A stretch of 64,000 nt of DNA. Source: Thermohalobaculum sp039821125. Its GTDB lineage: Bacteria > Pseudomonadota > Alphaproteobacteria > Rhodobacterales > Rhodobacteraceae. Made by a program: the position numbers and the translations under genes. The stretch lies in contig JBCBOR010000012.1 in NCBI GenBank assembly GCA_039821125.1, positions 1-64,000 of the forward strand, in the 5' to 3' direction. The notes beneath the pieces are model-generated. The model ran no database searches and was not told the DNA's origin. It saw only the letters and a program-made list of their open reading frames with translations. Position 1 is the stretch's first letter; each line of letters opens with the position of its first letter. Positions 17,175 to 24,827 of this stretch are shown one piece after another.

Positions 17175-18053
17175 TCAGGCCTTGGTCAGCATATCGACGG
17201 TTGGCGCAAAGGTGAATGTCACAGATGCACTGGCCCCGGGATCGAGCGGCCAGAGCCCGGGATGCCCTGTCATGTTGTGTGCATTGATCGGGTGCGAGAC
17301 CGGCTCGAAGCAGAAGAAGCCGGAGTCTTCGTCGGGCGAATAGAGTTGATAGCACTCGAGCGGCGGGTTGGTGCGGATCTCGATCCCCCAGCCATCGTCG
17401 CGGCCGATCACGGCCATGCCGTCCCACCCGCTGAAGCCCGTGTCGATCAGATCATCCGGCAGCAGGGCAACATCCGAAAAATCCCAGTCGGGCCGGGCCG
17501 AGATTGCCTCCTCCCCAACCGGCAGACGGTCTTGATCGACGGTCTGGAAATGCGTTGCAGGTGCGCGCAGGCCAACCTTGTTCGTGCGCGGGAACCAGGG
17601 GTGCAGCCCCATCCCATAGGGCAGGGGGCGATCCGCCCGGTTGGTCACGGTCAGCTTGATCGAAAGATCAGTGCCGCTCAGGTGATAGTGAATCTCGGCA
17701 TCGTATTTGAAAGGTGCGGGCTGGTCATGGCTGAGGGCGAGGTGTAATTCGTCTCCGCGCCCCGTCTTGACCTTCCAGGGACGCAGGGCCGCGCTGCCAT
17801 GGATCGGCAACGGATGCTCGGGATGGGCCGGTGCGATCTTGTGGAACTGGCCGTTCAGATCCGTCACGCCGCCTGCGATCCGGTTGCACCAGGGCACCAT
17901 CGGGAAGCACGCGGCCCGAAACGCGTTCCACTCCGATTTCGCCGCCGGTCGGAAGATGTCGGTGCCGTCGGAGAGCCTGTAGCTGATCACGCTTGCGCCG
18001 AGATGCGGATCGATCTCGACCTGGGCGTGGGCAGTCGTCAGGCGGATGTGCAT
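17175..18053 (-). CDS. aldose 1-epimerase family protein
   Basis: 292-residue galactose-mutarotase-like beta-sandwich protein. Segments MVPWCNRIAGG (sugar-binding Asn-Arg), HPLPIHGSAALRPW (catalytic His), YGMGLHPWFPR (second His) and a late FFCFEPVSHP (Glu) fit the family. It lies 30 bases upstream of the M20 peptidase gene and 4 bases after the stop of the secreted protein gene, so all three may form one transcript. Confidence 0.9.
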   Translation of the reverse strand: MHIRLTTAHAQVEIDPHLGASVISYRLSDGTDIFRPAAKSEWNAFRAACFPMVPWCNRIAGGVTDLNGQFHKIAPAHPEHPLPIHGSAALRPWKVKTGRGDELHLALSHDQPAPFKYDAEIHYHLSGTDLSIKLTVTNRADRPLPYGMGLHPWFPRTNKVGLRAPATHFQTVDQDRLPVGEEAISARPDWDFSDVALLPDDLIDTGFSGWDGMAVIGRDDGWGIEIRTNPPLECYQLYSPDEDSGFFCFEPVSHPINAHNMTGHPGLWPLDPGASASVTFTFAPTVDMLTKA

Positions 18054-18057
18054 GGGT

Positions 18058-18576
18058 CTACTCGGTCGGTGTGGCGGTCGACGGATCAGTGCCGGGTGGA
18101 GACTCGCTCAGCACGGCGATCGTGGTCTCGAGGACATCTTCGAGGATGGTGCGAAACAGATCCTGGCTCAGGATCTGCATGGATTGACCGGCATCGCCCC
18201 GCAGCTCGAGATACTTGTCGACATGCGGCGACTGGGCCCCGGCATTGGCAAGCGAGGTCAGTTCGTCGTCGCTCATCAGCGGTGTCCAGGCCAGCGCCAT
18301 GTTGCGCTGCCATGCGGCGCTGTTGTCTCTGACCGCATCGGCGATTGCCGCATCGAGCGTCAGAGCAACAGCCTGCCCGTTGACCTGCGCGAGCAGGGCC
18401 AGCCGCGGGTCGCGCCCGCCAAAGCGCGAGAGCATGCCCGCAAGATGATCATCCGAGAACCCCGCGACGAAGTTCATCGCGGCTGGTGACGGTTCGGTGG
18501 ATGAAGCTTCATTGGCAGGCACCGCCCATGTCGACAGCGCCAGCGCCAGAAGCGCATAGAGGGCAGTCTTGGTCAT
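18058..18576 (-). CDS. secreted protein of unknown function
   Basis: 172 residues from MTKTALYALLALALSTWAVPA, a clear signal peptide, followed by a helical mature part (FVAGFSDDHLAGMLSRF, NMALAWTPLMSDDELTSLA) ending in a Ser/Thr/Pro-rich tail. GAGGAGACG before the ATG at 18576 fixes the start. The helical pattern is reminiscent of DUF2059-type proteins, but I cannot assign it. It ends 4 bases before the epimerase start. Confidence 0.7.
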   Translation of the reverse strand: MTKTALYALLALALSTWAVPANEASSTEPSPAAMNFVAGFSDDHLAGMLSRFGGRDPRLALLAQVNGQAVALTLDAAIADAVRDNSAAWQRNMALAWTPLMSDDELTSLANAGAQSPHVDKYLELRGDAGQSMQILSQDLFRTILEDVLETTIAVLSESPPGTDPSTATPTE

Positions 18577-18706
18577 CGTCTCCTCGGATCCCCGGGCCCC
18601 AAGCGCGCCGCAGACGCGCTGAACGCACAAACACGCGTTTAACGGGTAGAAGTACCGATCCCATCGCGATGCGACAAGGGATTTTGCACGTGCGAGGTGT
18701 GATTAA

Positions 18707-19840
18707 TCAGTGGGCGCGCCGGGTGATCCAGCCGCCGCCCAGAACCCGAGGGCTGTCAGGCGCGTAGAAGACGCAGGCTTGTCCGGGGGCGACGCCCTCT
18801 TCAGGCAGGGCAAGGTCGACTTCGGCACGGTCTCCCACAGGGCGGACCCGTGCCGCGACCGGCGGCCGGGTCGAGCGGACCTTCACCAGGACGTCGTGTC
18901 CGTCGCCATCACATGCACCGAACGCCCCATCGCCGATCCAGTTGATGCCCGAAATCGGCACGGTGCGCGTTGCCAGGGCTTCCCGCGGGCCAACGATCAC
19001 ACGGCGCGCTTCGGGATCGAGACGCACGACGTAAAGCGGCTCGCCGCCGCCGATCCCAAGACCGCGTCGTTGACCGATCGTGTAGTGGATGATGCCCTTG
19101 TGCTCGCCCAGCACGCGGCCGTCGAGGTGGACAATGTCTCCCGGCTCCGCTGCACCAGGGCGGATCTTCTCGATCACGGCGGCATAGCCTCCGGTCGGCA
19201 CGAAGCAGATATCCTGGCTGTCGGGTTTGTCCGCGACCGGAAGACCGAACTCCGCCGCCAGGGCCCGGGTTTCGTCCTTCGAGACGAGATGGCCGAGCGG
19301 GAAGCGCAGATAATCGAGCTGCTCCCGCGTGGTCGAGAACAGGAAGTAGCTTTGGTCCCGGTTCGGATCGGCCGCGCGGTGCAGTTCTGGCCCCGACGGT
19401 CCCTCGGCTCGCTGGATGTAATGCCCGGTCGCCAGGCAATCTGCATCCAGCTCGCGCGCGGTCTGCAGCAGATCGCGAAACTTGACCTTCTCGTTGCAGC
19501 GAATGCAGGGAATCGGTGTCGCGCCCGCCAGGTACTGATCGGCGAATTCTTCGATTACCGCATCGCGGAACTGGTTTTCGTAGTCCAAAACGTAGTGCGG
19601 GAATCCCATGCGTTCGGCAACACGGCGCGCGTCGTGGATATCCCGTCCGGCGCAGCAGGCACCCTTTTTGGCCAGCGCCGCCCCGTGATCGTAGAGCTGC
19701 AGTGTGATTCCCACCACGTCATAGCCTTCGCGCGCCAGCATGGCCGCAACCACCGAACTGTCGACGCCACCGGACATAGCGACAACAACCCGTGTCATTT
19801 CGGGAGTTTTCGTAAAACCGAGCGAATTCTTCTGCGTCAT
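18707..19840 (-). CDS. mnmA: tRNA-specific 2-thiouridylase MnmA
   Basis: Makes 2-thiouridine at wobble position 34 of tRNA-Lys/Glu/Gln. 377 residues from the ATG at 19840. The PP-loop SGGVDSS is at residues 23-29; PCIRCNEKVKF holds the first catalytic Cys and DSQDICFVP the second; a C-terminal beta-barrel follows. The N-terminal leader before VVVAMSGGVDSS occurs in relatives, so 19840 was preferred to the ATG at 19798. Transcribed divergently from sciP. Confidence 0.95.
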   Translation of the reverse strand: MTQKNSLGFTKTPEMTRVVVAMSGGVDSSVVAAMLAREGYDVVGITLQLYDHGAALAKKGACCAGRDIHDARRVAERMGFPHYVLDYENQFRDAVIEEFADQYLAGATPIPCIRCNEKVKFRDLLQTARELDADCLATGHYIQRAEGPSGPELHRAADPNRDQSYFLFSTTREQLDYLRFPLGHLVSKDETRALAAEFGLPVADKPDSQDICFVPTGGYAAVIEKIRPGAAEPGDIVHLDGRVLGEHKGIIHYTIGQRRGLGIGGGEPLYVVRLDPEARRVIVGPREALATRTVPISGINWIGDGAFGACDGDGHDVLVKVRSTRPPVAARVRPVGDRAEVDLALPEEGVAPGQACVFYAPDSPRVLGGGWITRRAH

Positions 19841-19954
19841 CGTGGGACAGACCTGCACCAATTGCCCGGATTCGGGACCCAATCAGGGACTTCATTTCCC
19901 TTTAATACGAGGAACATAGCCTCGCAGTTGGGTGTGAGAATTCGGGATTTCAAC

Positions 19955-20233
19955 ATGCAGGTACAGCAAAGCGACGCCTATGTCATCGGGCCGGATGGAG
20001 AAAAGATGACTCTTGCCGACTTGCCCTCGCCCTCGACGCGGCGATGGGTTCCGCGACGCAAGGCACGCGTGGTCGCCGCCGTCGAGGGCGGTCTTCTGAC
20101 CGAGGACGAGGCCCTTGAGCGGTATTCGATCAGCGACGAGGAATATGCAACATGGAAGGCTGCCATGTCGCGGTTCGGGCTGAAAGGGCTCAGGGTCACG
20201 CAGATCAACAGGGTGCGCGCCACAATAGAATGA
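19955..20233 (+). CDS. sciP: DUF1153/SciP-type CtrA antagonist
   Basis: 92 residues: MQVQQSDAYVIGPDGEKMTL, then LPSPSTRRWVPRRKARVVAAV and a helix-turn-helix segment ALERYSISDEEYATWKAAMSRFG. This is the DUF1153 family; in Caulobacter SciP binds CtrA and blocks CtrA-activated transcription in G1 cells. Here it stands immediately upstream of ctrA, which supports the call. One GANTC methylation site (GATTC) lies at 19869-19873 in the shared upstream region with mnmA. Confidence 0.9.
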   Translation: MQVQQSDAYVIGPDGEKMTLADLPSPSTRRWVPRRKARVVAAVEGGLLTEDEALERYSISDEEYATWKAAMSRFGLKGLRVTQINRVRATIE

Positions 20234-20350
20234 GGCGTGCATCCAATGCAGAATTCGCGTATGACGGCAGCAGTAGATGCAAAGCACAACCGAAGAAAGA
20301 GTGATTGCGATATTTTCCGCTGCTGGTAATACTCCGTTTACTCCTTTGCG

Positions 20351-20358
20351 TTAACCAT
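20351..20358 (+). promoter_or_regulatory. CtrA-like site TTAACCAT upstream of ctrA
   Basis: TTAACCAT, a CtrA motif described in Caulobacter, lies 35 bases before the ctrA ATG. A second half-site at N7 spacing is not present (the following bases are TCAACGG). Autoregulation by CtrA is the natural reading. Confidence 0.45.
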
Positions 20359-20392
20359 TCAACGGTATGCGAAAGGCCGATGGAGTGGCGAT

Positions 20393-21082
20393 ATGCGTAT
20401 TCTGCTGATTGAGGACGATCCTTCGACCGCTGAGAGCATTGAGCTCATGCTCAAGAAGGCGGACCTCAACACTTACGTCACCGAGTCGGGTGAGGAAGGC
20501 GTCGAGCTTGCGAAGCTCTACGATTACGATCTGATCATTCTCGACCTGACCCTGCCGGACATGGACGGGTACGAAGTGCTGCGCAAGCTGCGCGTCAGCC
20601 GGGTCGATACACCAACGCTGATCCTGTCCGGTGCCGATGGCGCGGACAGCAAGATCAAAGGGTTTGGATGCGGGGCGGATGATTATCTCACCAAGCCCTT
20701 CAACCGCGAGGAACTCGTGGCACGCATCCACGCGATTGTGCGGCGCTCGAAAGGTCACGCACAGTCGATCATTCACACCGGCAAGATCGCGGTCAATCTC
20801 GACGCGAAAACGGTGGAAGCCAACGGGTACCCGGTTCATCTGACGGGCAAAGAATACCAGATGCTCGAGCTTCTCAGCTTGCGCAAGGGTTCGACGCTGA
20901 CCAAAGAGATGTTCCTCAACCACCTCTATGGCGGGATGGACGAACCGGAAGTGAAGATCATCGACGTCTTCATCTGCAAACTGCGCAAGAAGCTCGCGCT
21001 TGCAACAGATGGTGCGAACTACATCGAAACAGTTTGGGGCCGCGGCTATGTGCTGCGCGACCCGGTTGAGGAAGTCGCCTGA
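20393..21082 (+). CDS. ctrA: cell-cycle response regulator CtrA
   Basis: 229-residue OmpR-type response regulator and master cell-cycle/motility regulator of alphaproteobacteria. The receiver domain (residues 1-120) has acidic pocket E7-D8-D9, phospho-acceptor D51 (LIILDLTLPDMDGYEVL) and the switch Lys in TKPFNREE. The winged-helix domain (about 125-225) includes LTGKEYQMLELLSLRKG and ETVWGRGYVLRDP. Length and D51 match Caulobacter CtrA. It follows sciP by 159 bases and is followed by a strong bidirectional terminator. In Rhodobacterales it often controls flagella, GTA and differentiation rather than being essential. Confidence 0.96.
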   Translation: MRILLIEDDPSTAESIELMLKKADLNTYVTESGEEGVELAKLYDYDLIILDLTLPDMDGYEVLRKLRVSRVDTPTLILSGADGADSKIKGFGCGADDYLTKPFNREELVARIHAIVRRSKGHAQSIIHTGKIAVNLDAKTVEANGYPVHLTGKEYQMLELLSLRKGSTLTKEMFLNHLYGGMDEPEVKIIDVFICKLRKKLALATDGANYIETVWGRGYVLRDPVEEVA

Positions 21083-21136
21083 AAGGGCGGGGGCAATCGC
21101 GCGACACCTGATGATCGCGCCAACTGATCCGAGCAC

Positions 21137-21165
21137 AAAAAAAACGCGGCCCTGGGCCGCGTTTT
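21137..21165. terminator. bidirectional rho-independent terminator between ctrA and bactofilin gene
   Basis: A run of A residues followed by a GC-rich palindrome (CGCGGCCC / GGGCCGCG) and a T run (GTTTTGT). It lies between convergent gene ends at 21082 and 21231 and works on both strands. Confidence 0.85.
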
Positions 21166-21230
21166 GTATCTCGACGATCTACCAGCCCGGTGTCCCGGCA
21201 GGTTTGCCGGGGTGGGCGGCTGTCCTGAGC

Positions 21231-21770
21231 CTACTCGGCAGCGGTTTCCTCGGCCACCACGGCTTTGGCTCTCGAATTCTTGCGGTCGCCTGACGCGCCG
21301 AGCGGATCTTCCTGCCGCTGGACGGAGCCTTCGAAATGCGCGCCGCTTTCGATCGCGATGGTCTTGTGCACGATGTCACCTTCGACCTTCGCCGAGGAGG
21401 TCAGGCGAACCTTTAGACCGCGCACCCGGCCGATCACCCGGCCGTTGACCACGACATCGTCTGCAATCACCTCGCCGCGGATCGTCGCGCTCTCACCGAC
21501 CGTCAGCAGGTGCGCACGCACATCGCCCTCGATCGTGCCTTCGATCTGGATATCTCCGGACGAGCTCACATTGCCCTTGATCGTCAGATCGTTGGACAGA
21601 AGCGACGGGGACGGCTTCGGCTTGTTCTGGAACGCCGGTTTGCTGGCTCCGGCATCGCTGCTATCCGGCTTGCTAGCGGGGGGTGTTGGTGCGCTCGCCA
21701 CTGGCGGTTTCTCCTTCGCCTGAGGGGGTGTTGTCGCGGGTGTGTCGCTGATTTTGCTCTTAGAGAACAT
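21231..21770 (-). CDS. bactofilin
   Basis: 179-residue bactofilin, a polymer-forming beta-helical cytoskeletal protein that scaffolds cell-wall enzymes. A disordered Pro/Ala/Lys-rich N-terminus (residues 1-55) precedes the beta-helix (about 56-150) with the repeats SSSGDIQIEGTIEGDVRA and VGESATIRGEVIADDVVVNG. Its start overlaps the end of the M23 peptidase gene by 11 bases. A bactofilin paired with an M23 peptidase is a common arrangement and implies joint work on local peptidoglycan shape. Confidence 0.93.
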   Translation of the reverse strand: MFSKSKISDTPATTPPQAKEKPPVASAPTPPASKPDSSDAGASKPAFQNKPKPSPSLLSNDLTIKGNVSSSGDIQIEGTIEGDVRAHLLTVGESATIRGEVIADDVVVNGRVIGRVRGLKVRLTSSAKVEGDIVHKTIAIESGAHFEGSVQRQEDPLGASGDRKNSRAKAVVAEETAAE

Positions 21771-23097
21771 TCCGTGCAGCCCTTATGAACTTGCTTGGGT
21801 TGATTGGTTTGCCATCGATCCGGATCTCGTAATGCAGATGGCTGCCGGTGCTGCGTCCGGTGCTGCCCATGTCCGCGATACGGTCTCCACGCTCAACACG
21901 CTGACCGACCTTCACTCGACTCTTGCTGAGGTGAGCATAGACCGTTTCAAATCCAAAGGCATGCCTAATCTTCACAACGATCCCATATCCGCGCTGACGC
22001 CCTGAAAAGGTGACCACACCCTCGGCGGTTGAAAAGATCGGTGTGCCGCGTGGGGCGGCGAAATCAATGCCGTTATGCTGGGAGTACCGGCGGCGGAACG
22101 GATCGCGGCGCGGACCGAAGCCCGATGTGAGCCGCGCGCCCCGGGTCGGCTGGCCAAAGGGCAGGCGATCCATTGCGGCGCGCATCAGGCTGACGCGCTC
22201 GAGATCACTCATCAGCGCCGCGACGCGCTCGCCATCTTCCACATCGCCGGCCGAGGACTGATCGTCGAGCGGCTCGAACGGCCCGCCGCCCTGGCCGGAA
22301 TAGTCGCGCTTTGTCTGCTTCAGGATCCGCTCGATGTCGAGATCCGAGCCGACGAAAATTTCGTCCAGCGAGGAGATGCTCGTCCGCGCCGCGTCCTCGA
22401 TTTGCGCGAGCAGCTGTTCCTGGCGGCCTTCCCACTGCGCAATCTCGGTCTCGAGCACGCCGACGCGCTGGTCCAAGACCGCGGCGCGGTGGCTCGACCG
22501 GTCGCGTTGAACAATCACATTCGACATGGTCTGCGAGAAGGTGTGGATCGTCTCGGCCATGGCATCGCGATGCTCCTCGGCATCGGCGAGGGAGAGACGC
22601 AGGCTGACGATTTCCTCGTTCAGCGCGTTCAACTCATCAAGCTCGGCACGTCGCGCCGTGATCAGCGCTTCGAACTCGGCCCGCAGCCCGCGCAGCTCGA
22701 CCTCAGAGGTCTGCAGCGCATCGGCTGTCGCGATCAGGATCCGCTGTTTCTCGCTCAGCTCGTGCGTGACGGCATCGCCGCGCGCGTTCGAGCGGTTGAG
22801 TTCGTCCTCCAGCAAACGCTGTTGTTCGCGCAGCGCGGACACCTGGGTCTCGTGCGCATCCTGCGTTGCCGCGAGCCTGTTCTCCAGCGTCCGGCCATCG
22901 ACCGCGCTGTTGATATAGGCGAAGGAGGTGAACGCGCTCCAGCCGATCAGGCTGGTGAAAACCAATGCAAACCCCGTCTGCGAGATGGGGCTCAGCGTCA
23001 GGTAACGCGTGCGTGCGTCGGATCGTATATAGATCCGGCGCTCGGGAAAAACCCGGCTGACCGCTCTGTTCAGCGAAGAGACGACACTGCCCGTCAT
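21760..23097 (-). CDS. membrane-anchored M23 (LytM) peptidoglycan peptidase
   Basis: 445 residues from the ATG at 23097 (GAGGGA upstream). An N-terminal cytoplasmic piece, one membrane helix (about residues 45-65, GFALVFTSLIGWSAFTSFAY), a long periplasmic coiled coil (about 75-260) and a C-terminal M23 domain with HNGIDF and HLHYEI (HxxxD and HxH zinc ligands), so it should be catalytically active. It overlaps the bactofilin gene by 11 bases. The layout resembles LmdC-type partners of bactofilins. A CtrA-like box lies about 170 bases upstream. Confidence 0.92.
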   Translation of the reverse strand: MTGSVVSSLNRAVSRVFPERRIYIRSDARTRYLTLSPISQTGFALVFTSLIGWSAFTSFAYINSAVDGRTLENRLAATQDAHETQVSALREQQRLLEDELNRSNARGDAVTHELSEKQRILIATADALQTSEVELRGLRAEFEALITARRAELDELNALNEEIVSLRLSLADAEEHRDAMAETIHTFSQTMSNVIVQRDRSSHRAAVLDQRVGVLETEIAQWEGRQEQLLAQIEDAARTSISSLDEIFVGSDLDIERILKQTKRDYSGQGGGPFEPLDDQSSAGDVEDGERVAALMSDLERVSLMRAAMDRLPFGQPTRGARLTSGFGPRRDPFRRRYSQHNGIDFAAPRGTPIFSTAEGVVTFSGRQRGYGIVVKIRHAFGFETVYAHLSKSRVKVGQRVERGDRIADMGSTGRSTGSHLHYEIRIDGKPINPSKFIRAARNVL

Positions 23098-23263
23098 CAA
23101 TTGTCCCTCGTTTCCCCGGTCCGCAGCGTGCAAGCAACGCCGACGTCCGGCGGCGCTTTTTTGCCAATTGCGCCTTTTATGCAACTGTTAAGGATAACGC
23201 TTGGTTTACGCAACAGTTTTCCGAAATCACTGTGGCGCTTTCTGGGCCGCTCTCTCTGACCCG

Positions 23264-23278
23264 TTTACCACTCGTTAA
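23264..23278. promoter_or_regulatory. CtrA box TTTA-N7-TTAA upstream of the M23/bactofilin operon
   Basis: TTTACCACTCGTTAA matches the CtrA consensus TTAA-N7-TTAA at 7 of 8 defined positions and has the correct spacing. It lies in the 250-base gap before the M23 gene. Cell-cycle control of this wall-shaping operon by the nearby CtrA is likely but inferred. Confidence 0.5.
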
Positions 23279-23347
23279 GATCTCGGATCAGCGGTGCATA
23301 AAGAGAATGGAATCGATGCGCAACCTGCGCGGGCAGGGGTGCGACGG

Positions 23348-24220
23348 TTATGCCTCTGCCAGCGGCCAGTAGAAATCGAGGGGAATACCGGCTTCGGCGC
23401 GCTTCTCATCGTTGAACGGCGGCTTCAGCGCGCCCTTGAAATAGGTCTCGACAAGGCTGTGGAAGATGGGCTTGGGGTCCAGCCCGTCGCGCCCGCAGAG
23501 GAAGTGGAACCACTTGGAGCCAAAGGCGACGTGGCCGACCTCCTCGCGATAGATGGTCGAGAGTGCCGCCACGCTGTCGGGATCGTCCGCCTTTTCGAAC
23601 ATCGTGATCATGCCGGGCGTCACGTCCAGCCCGCGCGCCTCCAGCACCATGGGAACGATGGCGAGCCGCCCCAGAAGATCTTGGGCCGTCGCGTCAGCGG
23701 CTGACCACATGCCTGCATGGGCGGGCAGGGTACCGTAGTGACTGCCCATGGCTGCAAGCCGCTGGGACAGAAGCTGGAAGTGTTTGGATTCGTCATCCGC
23801 CGCGCTGACCCAGTCATCGTAGAACCCGGCGGGCATGGCGATGTCGGTGAACCGGGCGATGATATCCCAGTGCAGATCCACGGCGTTCAGCTCGATATGT
23901 GCGATGGCGTGCAACAAGGCGGTGCGCCCTGCCGGGCTGCCGGGACGGCGACGCGGCACGTCCTTCGGCGGCAGCAGTTCGGGCCGGTCGGGCCGCGCCG
24001 GGAAATCCGGCGGCGTGCCATGTCCAAGCGTGTCTGCGTCAACCGGAGCCCCGTCGCCTTCGCGCCGCGCCTGCCACGCGGCCGCGGTGGCACGGCTCAG
24101 CTGGCACTTCGCTGCAGCATCCGGGGTGCGCAGGATCCGGCTGGCCGCAGCGGCAAGCCCGCCCGCAAGCACGTCGCCATGGTCTGGCGTGGGCGGAGGG
24201 GCTGTGCCAGAGGGGCTCAC
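23348..24220 (-). CDS. DUF455 ferritin-like domain protein
   Basis: 290 residues from a GTG at 24220 that lies one base after the Bcp stop codon. The helical core carries ferritin-like metal motifs: IAHIELNAVDLHWDI (ExxH type), AADDESKHFQLL, and YREEVGHVAFG (E-E-x-x-H). Proteins of this type sit in the ferritin-like/MiaE superfamily and are poorly characterised. Upstream ATG candidates would overlap bcp heavily. Likely translated with bcp. Confidence 0.82.
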   Translation of the reverse strand: MSPSGTAPPPTPDHGDVLAGGLAAAASRILRTPDAAAKCQLSRATAAAWQARREGDGAPVDADTLGHGTPPDFPARPDRPELLPPKDVPRRRPGSPAGRTALLHAIAHIELNAVDLHWDIIARFTDIAMPAGFYDDWVSAADDESKHFQLLSQRLAAMGSHYGTLPAHAGMWSAADATAQDLLGRLAIVPMVLEARGLDVTPGMITMFEKADDPDSVAALSTIYREEVGHVAFGSKWFHFLCGRDGLDPKPIFHSLVETYFKGALKPPFNDEKRAEAGIPLDFYWPLAEA

Positions 24221-24221
24221 A

Positions 24222-24695
24222 TCAGAGCGCCTTGACGGCGGCGAGCACCTCCTCGACATGGCCCGGCACCTTTACCTTGCGCCAGATGCCGCGCAGCACG
24301 CCCTCGCCATCGATCAGGAAGGTCGACCGTTCGATACCCATGAAGGTCTTGCCGTACATCTTCTTTTCCTTCCACGCGCCATAGGCCTCGACGGTGTCAT
24401 CGTTTTCGTCCGACAGAAGGGGCATGGTCAACTCATGCTTGGCCGCGAATTTGTCGTGACTGGCCATGCTGTCCTTCGACAGCCCCAGAACCTCGGCGCC
24501 TGCGGTGCGGAACGCGTCGAGCGCCGCGGAAAAGCCGACGGCTTCCTTTGTGCAGCCCGAGGTATCGTCGCGCGGGTACATGAACAGCACCACTGCCTGG
24601 CCCTTGTAGTCCGTCAGCGAGATCGTCTCGCCGCCCGTCGCAGGAAGGGAAAACGCAGGCGCCGGGGCACCGAGGTCGGGGTCGGTCTTGGACAT
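24222..24695 (-). CDS. bcp: thioredoxin-dependent peroxiredoxin, Bcp type
   Basis: Reduces peroxides using thiol donors. 157 residues from the ATG at 24695; the frame is open to 24800 but the family starts here. YPRDDTSGCTKEAVGF contains the peroxidatic Cys. The resolving Cys found five residues later in E. coli Bcp is absent (Val instead), and there is no other Cys, so this is a 1-Cys form. It is followed immediately by the DUF455 gene and is divergent from the AsmA-like gene. Confidence 0.92.
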   Translation of the reverse strand: MSKTDPDLGAPAPAFSLPATGGETISLTDYKGQAVVLFMYPRDDTSGCTKEAVGFSAALDAFRTAGAEVLGLSKDSMASHDKFAAKHELTMPLLSDENDDTVEAYGAWKEKKMYGKTFMGIERSTFLIDGEGVLRGIWRKVKVPGHVEEVLAAVKAL

Positions 24696-24827
24696 GATCA
24701 CTTCTCCGCTGGTGGCGTGCCGGATGAGCAGGCTTGCATCGTTGGTTCCGGTGCATGAAATAGAAGCAGGGGACAGGGTGACAAGGGGCATGGCCGTCAT
24801 GCGCCGCTCACTCCGGCAGAGGCCGTG

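Noticed and set aside
16164..17747. 527-residue plus-strand frame opposite the M20 peptidase and epimerase genes
   Set aside because: Complement of two clear genes, no domain pattern, no ribosome site.
18710..20233. 507-residue plus-strand frame covering mnmA antisense and sciP
   Set aside because: Only the last 92 residues (sciP) are protein-like; the rest is the complement of mnmA and has the composition of a shadow frame.
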